The notes below the pieces were generated by a model. The model searched no databases. It saw only the letters and a program-made list of their open reading frames with translations, and was not told the DNA's origin. From assembly GCF_001544455.2 (NCBI RefSeq), contig NZ_FCOC02000012.1, positions 62,001 to 126,000 on the forward strand: a DNA stretch of 64,000 bases. Direction: 5' to 3'. Of the stretch, positions 37,291 through 46,623 are shown in pieces. A program made the translations under genes and the position numbers. Source of the stretch: Caballeronia sordidicola (GTDB taxonomy: Bacteria; Pseudomonadota; Gammaproteobacteria; Burkholderiales; Burkholderiaceae). Within the stretch, counting starts at the first letter, position 1. Each line of letters begins with the position of its first letter.

Positions 37291-38478
37291 ATGAACGCAC
37301 ACACTCAACCCAGTTCTCCCATCCAGCCGGGCGCGTGGCTCGGCATGGTCGGCGGCGGCCAGCTTGGCCGCATGTTCTGTTTCGCCGCGCAATCCATGGG
37401 CTATCGCGTGGCGGTGCTCGATCCGGACGAAACCAGTCCTGCCGGTTCCGTCGCCGATAAACACATCCGCGCCGCCTACGACGACGAAACCGCGCTCACC
37501 GAACTCGCGCGCCTGTGCGCGGCGGTATCGACGGAATTCGAGAACGTGCCGTCCGCCAGCCTCGATTTCCTCGCGAAGACGACGTTCGTCAGCCCGGCCG
37601 GCCGGTGCGTCGCGATCGCGCAGGATCGCGTGGCGGAAAAGCGCTTTATCGCGAGCGCGGGCGTGCCGGTCGCGCCGCACGTGGTGATCGAATCGCCGCA
37701 GGCGCTGGCCGCCTTGAGCGATGACGAAATCGACGCCGTGTTGCCCGGGATCCTGAAAACAGCGCGGCTCGGTTACGACGGCAAGGGCCAGACGAGCGTG
37801 CGCAACGCCGACGAAGTCCGCACCGCGTATGGTTCGCTTTCCGGCGTGCCGTGCGTGCTCGAAAAACGCATGCCGCTGAAATTCGAAGTATCCGTGCTGA
37901 TTGCGCGGTCTGGCGACGGCAAATCGGCCGTTTTCCCGCTCGCGCAGAATCAGCACTTCGGCGGGATTCTGGCGAAGACGGTCGTGCCCGCGCCTGACGC
38001 ATCGGCGGCGCTCGTTGCGCAGGCGCAGGACGCGGCGCTGACGATTGCGGCGAAACTGGATTACGTGGGCGTGTTGTGCGTGGAATTTTTCATCCTCGAA
38101 GACGGCTCGCTGATCGCCAACGAAATGGCGCCGCGCCCGCACAATTCCGGTCATTACACGGTCGATGCCTGCGCCACCAGCCAGTTCGAGCAGCAAGTGC
38201 GCGCAATGACCGGCATGCCGCTTGGCGATACGCGTCAGCATTCGCCCGCGGCCATGCTCAATATTCTCGGCGATGTCTGGTTCGATGGCGCCAAGGCTCA
38301 CATGCCGCCGTGGCACGAAGTCATCGCGATGCCGGCCGCGCGCCTGCATCTATATGGCAAGGAAGAAGCGCGGCCCGGCCGCAAGATGGGCCACGTGAAT
38401 TTCACGGCGGCAACGCTGGAAGAAGTGCGCACGGCGGCGCGCGACTGCGCCCGCATGCTGCACATTCAACTGGATTGA
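37291..38478 (+). CDS. purK: N5-carboxyaminoimidazole ribonucleotide synthase
   Basis: 395 aa from MNAHTQPSSPIQPGAW (37291). ATP-grasp enzyme carboxylating AIR with bicarbonate, substrate feeder for PurE. Visible: GMVGGGQLGRMFCFAAQSMGYRV, KTARLGYDGKGQ, VLEKRMPLKFEVSVLIAR, EMAPRPHNSGHYT and HLYGKEEARPGRKMGHVN. tsaC starts 4 bp after its stop. Confidence 0.97.
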   Translation: MNAHTQPSSPIQPGAWLGMVGGGQLGRMFCFAAQSMGYRVAVLDPDETSPAGSVADKHIRAAYDDETALTELARLCAAVSTEFENVPSASLDFLAKTTFVSPAGRCVAIAQDRVAEKRFIASAGVPVAPHVVIESPQALAALSDDEIDAVLPGILKTARLGYDGKGQTSVRNADEVRTAYGSLSGVPCVLEKRMPLKFEVSVLIARSGDGKSAVFPLAQNQHFGGILAKTVVPAPDASAALVAQAQDAALTIAAKLDYVGVLCVEFFILEDGSLIANEMAPRPHNSGHYTVDACATSQFEQQVRAMTGMPLGDTRQHSPAAMLNILGDVWFDGAKAHMPPWHEVIAMPAARLHLYGKEEARPGRKMGHVNFTAATLEEVRTAARDCARMLHIQLD

Positions 38479-38482
38479 GCAC

Positions 38483-39505
38483 ATGACGTTCGAAGCGCCC
38501 AGCGTCGAGCAGATCACGGAGGCGGCCGCGTTGCTCGACGCCGGCCAACTGGTCGCGTTTCCGACCGAAACGGTCTACGGGCTGGGCGGCGATGCCGGGA
38601 ATCCCGAGGCCATCGCGCGGATTTATGCGGCGAAAGGGCGGCCGTCGAATCATCCGGTGATCGTGCATCTGGCGCCCGGCAGCGATCCTGCGTTTTGGGT
38701 CCAGACGCTTTCCGCCGATGCACAAAAACTCATCGATGCCTTCTGGCCCGGCCCGCTCACGCTGATCCTGAAGCGCGCGCCGCATGTGCCCGCGGCGGTC
38801 AGCGGCGGGCAGGATTCGGTCGGGATCCGCTGCCCGTCGCATCCGGTCGCGCAGGCGTTGCTGACCGCGTTCAGCAGTTTGCGTAACGGTCACGGCGGCG
38901 TGGCGGGGCCATCGGCGAACCGCTTCGGGCACGTCAGCCCGACCACGGCGCAGCACGTCCGCGATGAATTCGGCGCGAGCATTCATGTACTCGATGGCGG
39001 CCCGGCGAAGGTGGGTATCGAGTCGACGATCCTGGATTTGTCGCGCGGTTTTCCGGCCTTGCTGCGGCCGGGGCACGTGAGTCCGGCTGACATCGCGGAC
39101 GTGATCGGCACCATGCCGCGTCTGCCCGATGGCGCCGACGCCAGTGCGCCGCGTGCATCGGGAACGCTGAAGGCGCATTACGCGCCGCGCACGCCGCTGC
39201 GCTTGCTGCCATTCGATGCGCTCGAACCGCTGCTCGCCGCCCATCCGCTCAACGCCGATAAAAAGCTGGCGCTGGTCGCGCGGACATCGAGCGCGGGGAA
39301 ATGGGCGGATGCGCCGAATGTGCATTTCGTCGCCGCGCCCGACGATCCGCAGAGTTACGCGCGCGAGTTGTACGGTTTGCTGCGCAAGCTGGATCGGGCG
39401 GACGTGGAGCGTATCTTGATCGAGACGCTGCCGGTATCGGCGCAATGGAGCGCTGTGAACGACAGGCTGGGTCGCGCGGCGGCGGCGTTCGAGGAGGAGA
39501 AGTAA
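38483..39505 (+). CDS. tsaC: L-threonylcarbamoyladenylate synthase (two-domain Sua5/TsaC2)
   Basis: 340 aa. Makes threonylcarbamoyl-AMP for t6A37 of ANN-decoding tRNAs. The YrdC domain spans about 1-200 (FPTETVYGLGG, KGRPSNHPVIVHL, GVAGPSANRFGHVSPT, ESTILDLS). The C-terminal Sua5 domain covers about 225-340 and follows the SGTLKAHYAPRTPL linker, so this is the long form. It is closely coupled to purK and followed by a terminator. Confidence 0.94.
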   Translation: MTFEAPSVEQITEAAALLDAGQLVAFPTETVYGLGGDAGNPEAIARIYAAKGRPSNHPVIVHLAPGSDPAFWVQTLSADAQKLIDAFWPGPLTLILKRAPHVPAAVSGGQDSVGIRCPSHPVAQALLTAFSSLRNGHGGVAGPSANRFGHVSPTTAQHVRDEFGASIHVLDGGPAKVGIESTILDLSRGFPALLRPGHVSPADIADVIGTMPRLPDGADASAPRASGTLKAHYAPRTPLRLLPFDALEPLLAAHPLNADKKLALVARTSSAGKWADAPNVHFVAAPDDPQSYARELYGLLRKLDRADVERILIETLPVSAQWSAVNDRLGRAAAAFEEEK

Positions 39506-39528
39506 ACGCACTCCGCGCCACGCCATGA

Positions 39529-39567
39529 AAAACGCCCGATCTCGAAAGAACCGGGCGTTTTGCTTTT
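39529..39567. terminator. Terminator between tsaC and GDSL gene
   Basis: AAAACGCCCG (39529-39538) pairs with CGGGCGTTTT (39552-39561), with T-rich sequence after. It lies between convergent genes and can serve both strands. Confidence 0.88.
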
Positions 39568-39585
39568 TACCGCGTCAAAACCAGC

Positions 39586-40785
39586 TTATTTCCCCAGACC
39601 CGCCTTTGCGATCTGCTGCTGCACGTAAGTGGAAAACAGCGAATACAGATGCGTGGTCGGGTGCACGGTATCCGCGTACATGTACGTCTGATCCGCGCCG
39701 GCCACCGTGTAGGTCTGCGGCGAGCAGAACAGCGAAGTGCCGAACGCCGTCGGATTGGGCTGACCAGCCTTTGTCGCGGCGGCGATCATCGCGGCGAGAT
39801 TACAGGCCGTGCCCGTATTCGACACCGTAAAACCGTTCGCCTGATAGTTGGCCTGAACGCCGTCGATCCACGTGTAAGCATCGACGTAAATCACCTTCGA
39901 CAACAACCCGGACTGTTGCAGCGCGCCTTGCAGCGTGCCGTTGAACAACTGCGTGACTTGCGACAGGGTCACGCCTTTATCGGCGCTGGCGAGCCCCTGC
40001 GGCGATCCGCCAATGTCCGGCACATTCGATACCAGCACGTTCGTGGCGCCCGCCTGAACCACGCGGCCAATAACTGTCGCCAGATCAATAGCCGCCTGGC
40101 TGATCGCGTCAGTCGCGGCCTTCTGCGCGGCGTTGCCCGCCGCGAGCGCGGCAGCCGGGGCAAGCGTCCCGGCCGCAACCTGCGCCTGGATCCCGGCGGC
40201 CGTGGCCTGTGCAACGGTCAGGTTGTAGAAGATGTCGTTGGCGCCGCCGTTCACCAGCACGAGCTGGTTGGCGCTGAACGTTCCATGCGCCGCGATGTAC
40301 TGGGAGACCTGATCGTTGACGGGAATCGTCGTGGCTTGCGAGAAGTCCGCGTTCGCCGTGCCCGGCGTGGCGTGGCCCACGCCCGGCTGCAATTTCACGC
40401 GCGCGCCGCCTTGCGCGTAACCCAGGCCGCTTGCGGCCTGCAGCGGCACGCCAAAGCCGCCAGTGTTCGCGGCGGTGAGCGTATCGCCGTAATACTGTGC
40501 GACGCTTTGGGTCCAGACCTGACCGGGATTCGTCGTGAAACGGCCGCCGCCAAAGTTCGCGGTTGCAACGGGCGCATACGTGCCGACATCGGACAGGCTG
40601 TCGCCGAATGACACGACCTGCAGCTTCACGCCGCCCGCCGGCGTGTTGTTATTGTTGTCGTCGCTGCCGCCGCCGCACGCGGCCAATGCCGCGATCGCCG
40701 CGCACGCCACTGTGGTCTGGACAGCGCGCAGCCAGTAAGCGGGGCGTGCGGCGGGAATAGTTTGGGCGGGTTTCATCGGCGTCAT
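39586..40785 (-). CDS. GDSL-type esterase/lipase lipoprotein
   Basis: 399 aa; start at 40785 or 40776 is ambiguous (two in-frame ATGs near GAGGAG). Signal peptide with lipobox AALAACGGG, so membrane-anchored after Cys modification, then an Asp/Asn-rich linker. SGNH blocks: catalytic Ser in FGDSLSDVGTY, Gly region, Asn in VNGGANDIFYN, and Asp/His in DTVHPTTH. An Ala-rich insertion lies at about 215-245. Probably hydrolyses esters in the periplasm or outer membrane. Substrate unknown. Confidence 0.87.
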   Translation of the reverse strand: MTPMKPAQTIPAARPAYWLRAVQTTVACAAIAALAACGGGSDDNNNNTPAGGVKLQVVSFGDSLSDVGTYAPVATANFGGGRFTTNPGQVWTQSVAQYYGDTLTAANTGGFGVPLQAASGLGYAQGGARVKLQPGVGHATPGTANADFSQATTIPVNDQVSQYIAAHGTFSANQLVLVNGGANDIFYNLTVAQATAAGIQAQVAAGTLAPAAALAAGNAAQKAATDAISQAAIDLATVIGRVVQAGATNVLVSNVPDIGGSPQGLASADKGVTLSQVTQLFNGTLQGALQQSGLLSKVIYVDAYTWIDGVQANYQANGFTVSNTGTACNLAAMIAAATKAGQPNPTAFGTSLFCSPQTYTVAGADQTYMYADTVHPTTHLYSLFSTYVQQQIAKAGLGK

Positions 40786-40952
40786 CTCCTCGTTCCTCGT
40801 TTATCTGGTCATGTGGTCTGCATGCCGCTCTTCGAGGTACCTGTCGGCTTGCGTGGCAATAGCTTACCGAATCTTTTGCAAGATTTTGAGATGTTTCCTA
40901 CGAGGGTTTCCCTGTGCTTGCGGACGGTGCCAGAGTGGGTTCCCGGCCGGTT

Positions 40953-42584
40953 TTATTCCATCGATCCCGTGCGGCGCGCGCCTTCGTACACCCATTCGAG
41001 CAACGCATCGTGGGCGGCGCGCGCCGCTTCCGAACGCGGGTCGTTGATGAAGCTCACCACCACGTAGCTCTCGCCGTTCGCCGCGCCCACGTACCCTGCA
41101 ATTGCCCGAACGTCGCGCAACGTACCCGTCTTGATGTGCGCGTTGCCGAGCGCGCCCGCGTTCGTCAGGCGGTTGCGCATGGTGCCGTCCACGCCGGCAA
41201 TGGGCAGGGATTCCGTGAAGACCTGCGCGACCGGGCTCGAGTTGGCGGCGGTCAGCAGATCGGCGAGCGACTGCGCCGTGATGTGTTCTTCGCGCGACAG
41301 GCCCGAACCGTTATCGAGATAAAGACCGGACATGGGCAATGCGCTCCTATGCAGGAACGCGGTAATTGCCGCCGCCGACTTTTGCGTGGTCGCGGGCGGT
41401 TTTCCGGTTGCGGCGCCAATGGTCAGGAACAGATTGCGCGCCATCACGTTATTGCTGAACTTGTTGATGTCCCGAACGATGTCCGACAGCACCGGGCTGC
41501 GATGCGTGCCGACCAGGCGTGCGCTGGCAGGCGTGGGACCTTCGCGCGTCACGCCGGCAAAGGTGCCGCCCGCCTGTTTCCATAACGCAAGGAAACCGCC
41601 CGCGAAGAACGTGGAGTGATCGAGCGCGGCGACGTTGATCGTGCGCGAGCCGCAGCGCAGCGGATAGTCGCCAACGAACGACGCTTGCACGAACCCGCCC
41701 GACGTTTGCGCCACGCTCGGCGACGCCGCCGGCAATGTTCCCGCGCACGCGCCGCGCGTTACGCGCAGTTCGTTATCGATCTGAAGCTGTGCCAGTTGCG
41801 GCAACACGTCGATGGAAACGCCGCCTTCCGGATTCGGCGTCAATGTGAACGACAGAGACTTGAACGCGTACAGGAGCGGGTCCGGGCCGACGTTGTAGGG
41901 CGCGGTTTCATCGGCGTCGAAGGCGGGGAGATCGCGCGTGGATGGATCAAAATAACGTTTGTCCAGCACCAGCGCGCCGTCGATCCCGGCAATGCCATTG
42001 CGGCGGATCTGGTTCACCAGGTCGATCAGCTCTTCCGGCACGAGTTTGGGGTCGCCGGTGCCCTGGATGTAGAGATTGCCGTGGAGGATGCCGTTGGTAT
42101 CGACTTCGCCGTCGGCGTAGGCGGTCGTTTTCCAGCGATAGTCCGGTCCGAGCAGCGACAAGCCAGTGTAGGTCGTCACCAGCTTCATGGTGGACGCGGG
42201 CATCATCGGCTGGTTCGCATTAAGCGCCACGAGCGGCACGCCGGCGCTGCCAATGCGCTCGACCACCACGCTCACGGACGAAAGCGGCACGTGCGCACGC
42301 GCGAGCGCCGCCATGACCGTGGGCGGAAGCGGACCCGCCGGGACCGCGACGCGCTGGAAGTTGTTCCTGGCTGCGGCCTTCGCGGCCGCTCGTTTTACGG
42401 ACGGTTTCCCCGCTTGTCTTGACGTCTGTTTTTGAGACTCGGCGGTCGATCCATTGCCGCTACGGGCTTCGGCGGGAGCGGATATTGAAACACCCAGCGC
42501 CGATAAGGCCACGGCAAGCGCCGTAAAAAAACGCCAACGTCTGCCGAAAGAAATGTTTGAGTTCTGCGATGGTGCTCTGTGCAT
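40953..42584 (-). CDS. dacB: D-alanyl-D-alanine carboxypeptidase/endopeptidase (PBP4 type)
   Basis: 543 aa from MHRAPSQNSN; residues before it lack support. Signal peptide ends near ISAPAEA. The class C PBP triad is visible: S-x-x-K in MPASTMKLV, SGN-like YLDNGSGLS, and KTG in HIKTGTLRDV. The long insertion domain between the first two motifs is typical for PBP4. Cuts D-Ala-D-Ala and cross-links in peptidoglycan. A Lys/Ala/Arg-rich stretch precedes the enzyme domain. It diverges from the response regulator gene, with a direct-repeat regulator box between. Confidence 0.92.
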   Translation of the reverse strand: MHRAPSQNSNISFGRRWRFFTALAVALSALGVSISAPAEARSGNGSTAESQKQTSRQAGKPSVKRAAAKAAARNNFQRVAVPAGPLPPTVMAALARAHVPLSSVSVVVERIGSAGVPLVALNANQPMMPASTMKLVTTYTGLSLLGPDYRWKTTAYADGEVDTNGILHGNLYIQGTGDPKLVPEELIDLVNQIRRNGIAGIDGALVLDKRYFDPSTRDLPAFDADETAPYNVGPDPLLYAFKSLSFTLTPNPEGGVSIDVLPQLAQLQIDNELRVTRGACAGTLPAASPSVAQTSGGFVQASFVGDYPLRCGSRTINVAALDHSTFFAGGFLALWKQAGGTFAGVTREGPTPASARLVGTHRSPVLSDIVRDINKFSNNVMARNLFLTIGAATGKPPATTQKSAAAITAFLHRSALPMSGLYLDNGSGLSREEHITAQSLADLLTAANSSPVAQVFTESLPIAGVDGTMRNRLTNAGALGNAHIKTGTLRDVRAIAGYVGAANGESYVVVSFINDPRSEAARAAHDALLEWVYEGARRTGSME

Positions 42585-42742
42585 GTGTTCGGATCGTGTT
42601 CTGCTGCGGTTTTGCGGAGTGCCGGTATTGTAGAGGCGCTCGTGATTACGATTGTTAATTCCGCGGCTTTCGGCGTTATCGCCAACGTGAGCCGCTGAGC
42701 CAAGGCGCATCGAAAAACGCCCGTCCGGCTGCATTCATTTTG

Positions 42743-42759
42743 CTTAAGCCCCGTTTAAG
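42743..42759 (+). promoter_or_regulatory. Direct-repeat response-regulator box (PmrA/QseB-like), copy 1
   Basis: CTTAAG, five bases, TTTAAG: the half-site spacing expected for PmrA/QseB dimers (CTTAA-N5-CTTAA known from the family). A TAGAAT at 42781-42786 places the box at the -35 region of the regulator gene that starts at 42835. A matching box is at 44817. Confidence 0.65.
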
Positions 42760-42834
42760 CCCCGCCCAGCCTGTCCCGGCTAGAATGAACGTCCGGGCCG
42801 CGAGGTCGCCAAGCTTAGAGCCGCAGAGCGAATC

Positions 42835-43497
42835 ATGCGAATCCTGCTAGTTGAAGACGACAGAATGATTGCCGAGGGCGTGCGCAAGGCGCTACGGAGC
42901 GACGGTTTCGCAGTGGACTGGGTGCAGGACGGCGAAGCGGCGCTCACGGCTGTTGGCGGGGAACCTTACGACCTGATGCTGCTCGACCTGGGCCTTCCAA
43001 AGCGCGATGGTCTCGACGTCCTCAAAAGCCTGCGCGCCAAAGGCAACGCGCTTCCAGTCCTGATCGTGACAGCCCGCGATTCCATTGCCGACCGGGTCAA
43101 GGGCCTGGACGCCGGCGCGGACGACTACCTCGTCAAACCCTTCGATCTCGATGAACTCGGCGCCCGCATGCGCGCGCTGATCCGCCGCCACGCGGGCCGT
43201 GGCGACTCGCTTATTCGCCATGGCGCGCTGACGCTCGACCCCGTGGGTCATCAGGTCACGCTTGAGGGCAATGCCGTCGCGCTTTCCGCCCGCGAGTTCG
43301 CGCTGCTCGAAGCGCTCATGGCGCGCCCGGGCGCAGTCCTGTCCAAAAGCCAGCTCGAAGAAAAAATCTACGGCTGGGGCGAGGAAATCGGCAGCAATAC
43401 GGTCGAGGTCTACATTCATTCGCTGCGCAAAAAGCTCGGACCCGATCTCATCCGCAACGTCCGCGGCCTCGGCTATATGGTGTCGAAGGAAGCCTGA
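42835..43497 (+). CDS. OmpR-family response regulator, QseB/PmrA-like
   Basis: 220 aa. Receiver: VEDD acidic pair, Asp in LMLLDLGLPKRDG, Lys in YLVKPFDLDE. DNA-binding domain: LSAREFALLEALMARPGAVLSKSQLEEKIYGWGEE, TVEVYIHSLRKKLG, and NVRGLGYMV. The TGATG overlap with the kinase couples translation. Direct-repeat boxes at its own promoter and before the protease downstream suggest autoactivation and control of that gene. Confidence 0.9.
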   Translation: MRILLVEDDRMIAEGVRKALRSDGFAVDWVQDGEAALTAVGGEPYDLMLLDLGLPKRDGLDVLKSLRAKGNALPVLIVTARDSIADRVKGLDAGADDYLVKPFDLDELGARMRALIRRHAGRGDSLIRHGALTLDPVGHQVTLEGNAVALSAREFALLEALMARPGAVLSKSQLEEKIYGWGEEIGSNTVEVYIHSLRKKLGPDLIRNVRGLGYMVSKEA

Positions 43498-44807
43498 TGC
43501 ATTCAATTCGCCGCCAACTGCTGGTGTGGCTGCTGGCGCTGGTTATCGTGGGCGTGGGGTTTGCGGGCTGGCTGATCTACCGGCAGGCGCTCGCCGAAGC
43601 CAACGAACTCTTCGACTATCAGCTTGAACAGATCGCGGCGGCGTTGCCATCGGAACCGTTTTCGTCGGTGCTGCAATCCCGCAGCGACAGCGACGAAGGC
43701 GTCGTGATCCAGATCTGGAACCGCAACGGCGTACTGATGTACTACTCGCATCCGCGCGTGCCGCTCGCGCCGCATGCGGAACTCGGCTTTTCCACCGAAG
43801 CCACCGCGCGCGGCGAATGGCGTGTGTATAGCGCGATTGTCGGCGATAACGTCGTGCAGCTCGCACAGCCGCTGTCCATCCGCAACCGGCTTGCGGCGGG
43901 CGTTGCGTGGCGTACCTTGTGGCCGCTCGTGCTGCTGCTGCCGCTGCTTGGCATGGCGATATGGATTATCGTCGGGCGTGGTTTGATGCCGTTGCAGCGC
44001 GTGACGCGCGCGCTCGACACGCGTCATCCGGAAGCGCTCGAACATCTTCCGGATAACCGCCTGCCTCAGGAAGTCGTGCCGGTCGTGCGCGCGTTGAACG
44101 CACTGCTCGACCGCCTCGCGACCGCGCTCGATACACAAAAGGCCTTCGTCGCCGATGCCGCACACGAACTTCGCACGCCGCTTGCCGCCGTGCAGATCCA
44201 ATCGCAACTCGTCGCGCGCGCGAAGGACGACGCGTCGCGCAAGGAAGCGCTCGACGACTTGCAGGCCGGCATTACGCGCGCCACGCGCCTGGCTGAACAA
44301 CTGCTTGCGCTTGCACGCTCGGAGCCCGATGGCAAGAACGCGACCACGCTCGTCGATCTGCACGCGCTGCTGGATGAATGCGTTGGCGCGTCGGTGCTGG
44401 TGGCGCAGCAGCGCGGCGTGGACCTGGGCATCGAGGCAAGCGAGGCAGCGACTGTCATGGGCGACCAGAACGCATTGCGCGTGATGTTCAACAATCTCAT
44501 CGATAACGCCACGAAATACACGCCCGATGGCGGCCGTGTCGACGTCTGCCTGCGCGTCGCCGAGGGTGATCCGGTGGTCGAAATCTCCGATAACGGCCCC
44601 GGTATTCCCGCCGAGGAGCGCGAGCGCGTGTTCGACCGGTTTTATCGCGTGGGCGCGAGCGCCGACCGCGCACGCACGGACGTGGCGGGCAGCGGGCTGG
44701 GCCTGGCCATCGTGCGCAGGATCGCCGAGCAGCATGGCGCGAAGGTGGCGCTGGCGGAATCGAAAAGCGGCGGCCTGCTGGTATCGATCCGCTTCAATTC
44801 AGTCTGA
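43497..44807 (+). CDS. Sensor histidine kinase, QseC-like
   Basis: 436 aa. Two membrane helices (about 8-28 and 140-162) enclose a short periplasmic domain. Then HAMP, H-box FVADAAHELRTPLAAVQ, N-box NNLIDNATKYTPDGG, and G-boxes ISDNGPGIP and GSGLGLAIVRRIAEQHG follow. Partner of the preceding regulator. The signal is unknown; polymyxin/acidic-pH or quorum-type cues are known for relatives. Confidence 0.9.
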   Translation: MHSIRRQLLVWLLALVIVGVGFAGWLIYRQALAEANELFDYQLEQIAAALPSEPFSSVLQSRSDSDEGVVIQIWNRNGVLMYYSHPRVPLAPHAELGFSTEATARGEWRVYSAIVGDNVVQLAQPLSIRNRLAAGVAWRTLWPLVLLLPLLGMAIWIIVGRGLMPLQRVTRALDTRHPEALEHLPDNRLPQEVVPVVRALNALLDRLATALDTQKAFVADAAHELRTPLAAVQIQSQLVARAKDDASRKEALDDLQAGITRATRLAEQLLALARSEPDGKNATTLVDLHALLDECVGASVLVAQQRGVDLGIEASEAATVMGDQNALRVMFNNLIDNATKYTPDGGRVDVCLRVAEGDPVVEISDNGPGIPAEERERVFDRFYRVGASADRARTDVAGSGLGLAIVRRIAEQHGAKVALAESKSGGLLVSIRFNSV

Positions 44808-44816
44808 ATTCTTGGC

Positions 44817-44833
44817 TTTAAGTAACCTTTAAG
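44817..44833 (+). promoter_or_regulatory. Direct-repeat response-regulator box, copy 2
   Basis: TTTAAG, TAACC, TTTAAG: the same YTTAAG-N5-TTTAAG arrangement as at 42743, 54 bp before the Do-type protease start and just after the kinase stop. No clear -10 is seen, so promoter activity is inferred. Confidence 0.6.
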
Positions 44834-44886
44834 CGGCGTCCCGTACGCTTCGTTTCATCATGAAGCGCATCCCCGAGGAGCACACG

Positions 44887-46431
44887 ATGAAATCGAAGAT
44901 ACTGACCCGCAGCGCCGTTGCGGTAGCCGTTGCCGTCGCTTTGTCGGCGGGTTATGTGGCAGGTAACCATAACGTTGCTGCGCCCCAGGTCATCACGCCG
45001 GCGCAAGCCGCGATGATGCCCGCCGAAGCCGCCGCCAAGACCGGCATTCCCGATTTCTCCGGCCTGGTGGAAACCTATGGTCCGGCGGTCGTCAATATCA
45101 GCGCGAAGCATGTTGTGAAGACTGCGGCGCGGCGTGGCATGAACGGCGGAATGAATGGCGGAGCGAACGGCGGCAATCCGCAATTGCCGATCGATCCTAG
45201 CGACCCGTTTTATCAGTTTTTCAAGCACTTTTACGGTAACGGCGTGCCCGGCATGGGTGGCGACGGCAATGGCCCGAACGCCTCCGATACCCCCAGCGAA
45301 AGCCTTGGCTCGGGTTTCATTGTGAGCAGCGATGGCTATATCCTGACCAACGCGCATGTGGTCGACGGCGCGAATGTCGTCACAGTGAAAACCACCGACA
45401 AACGCGAATACCGCGCGAAGGTCGTCGGCGCGGACAAGCAGTCGGACGTCGCTGTGCTGAAGATCGATGCCAAGAGTCTTCCCGTGGTAAAGATCGGCGA
45501 CCCGAACGGCAGCAAGGTCGGCCAGTGGGTGGTCGCGATCGGCTCGCCTTACGGTTTCGATAACACCGTGACCTCAGGCATCATTAGCGCGAAATCGCGT
45601 TCGCTGCCCAACGAGAACTACACGCCGTTCATCCAGACCGACGTGCCGGTGAATCCAGGGAATTCAGGCGGGCCGCTTTTCAACCTGCAAGGCGAAGTGA
45701 TCGGCATCAACTCCATGATCTATTCGCAGACCGGCGGCTTCCAGGGGCTTTCGTTTGCTATCCCGATCAATGAAGCGATCAAGGTCAAGGATGCGTTGAT
45801 CAAAACGGGACACGTGGATCGCGGCCGTCTCGGCGTAACGGTGCAGGGCATGAACCAGACGCTCGCAAAGTCGTTCGGCATGCAGAACTCGAACGGCGCG
45901 TTGGTGAGCTCGGTTGAACCGGGCGGTCCCGCGGCGAAGGCCGGTGTTGAACCTGGCGACGTGATCCTGTCGCTGAATGGCCTTGCTGTCGCGGACTCGA
46001 ACGCGCTGCCGTCGCAAGTCGCGGGTTTGCCGCCAGGAAGCACGGCCAGGATTCAGGTCTGGCGCGACAAGAGCACGAAGGACCTGACGGTGACCGTAGG
46101 CGCGCTTAACGACGCGAAGACCGCGAGTGCGGGCGGCGCGGACAAAAACGAGTCGGCCTCGCAAGACACGCGTCTGGGCGTGGCGGTGCGTCCGCTGACG
46201 CCTGAAGAAAAGCAGAGCGCGTCCCTCTCGCGTGGCTTGCTGGTTCAGCAGTCGGGCGGCGCGGCGGAAAGCGCGGGCATTCAGGCCGGCGACGTGATCC
46301 TCGCGGTCAATGGCCAGCCGGTCACGACCGTGCAGCAATTGAAGACGATGGTCAAGAATGCCGGCGACAGCATCGCGTTGTTGATCCAGCGCGACGATGC
46401 GCAGATCTTCGTGCCGGTGGATCTGGGCTGA
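44887..46431 (+). CDS. Do-type serine protease (DegP/MucD family)
   Basis: 514 aa from MKSKILTR, with GAGGAG six bases upstream; the ATG at 44860 is rejected. N-terminal signal or anchor helix (AVAVAVALSAGYVAG). Trypsin-like triad His157 (TNAHVVDG), Asp187 (SDVAVLKID), Ser260 (NPGNSGGPL). Two PDZ domains follow, at about 305-400 and 425-505. A Gly/Asn/Met-rich loop at 85-97 is unusual. It degrades or refolds misfolded periplasmic proteins. It sits after a two-component pair and probably under its control. Confidence 0.93.
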   Translation: MKSKILTRSAVAVAVAVALSAGYVAGNHNVAAPQVITPAQAAMMPAEAAAKTGIPDFSGLVETYGPAVVNISAKHVVKTAARRGMNGGMNGGANGGNPQLPIDPSDPFYQFFKHFYGNGVPGMGGDGNGPNASDTPSESLGSGFIVSSDGYILTNAHVVDGANVVTVKTTDKREYRAKVVGADKQSDVAVLKIDAKSLPVVKIGDPNGSKVGQWVVAIGSPYGFDNTVTSGIISAKSRSLPNENYTPFIQTDVPVNPGNSGGPLFNLQGEVIGINSMIYSQTGGFQGLSFAIPINEAIKVKDALIKTGHVDRGRLGVTVQGMNQTLAKSFGMQNSNGALVSSVEPGGPAAKAGVEPGDVILSLNGLAVADSNALPSQVAGLPPGSTARIQVWRDKSTKDLTVTVGALNDAKTASAGGADKNESASQDTRLGVAVRPLTPEEKQSASLSRGLLVQQSGGAAESAGIQAGDVILAVNGQPVTTVQQLKTMVKNAGDSIALLIQRDDAQIFVPVDLG

Positions 46432-46623
46432 AGCGTAATCTCCGGGCTGCGGCGCAGCGGCCCGGAAAATAGGGAGGGATACGGGCACGAACTGTGCTGA
46501 TTCGTCTGTTGAGATGCTGCTCGCGCCCGGAATGTCTGAAAGTAATCGACAGACCGGTGCGGGGCCGCAATCAGAACCCGCAACGCCGATGAAGGCGTCT
46601 GAAGTCCACCAGGAGCTGAACAG

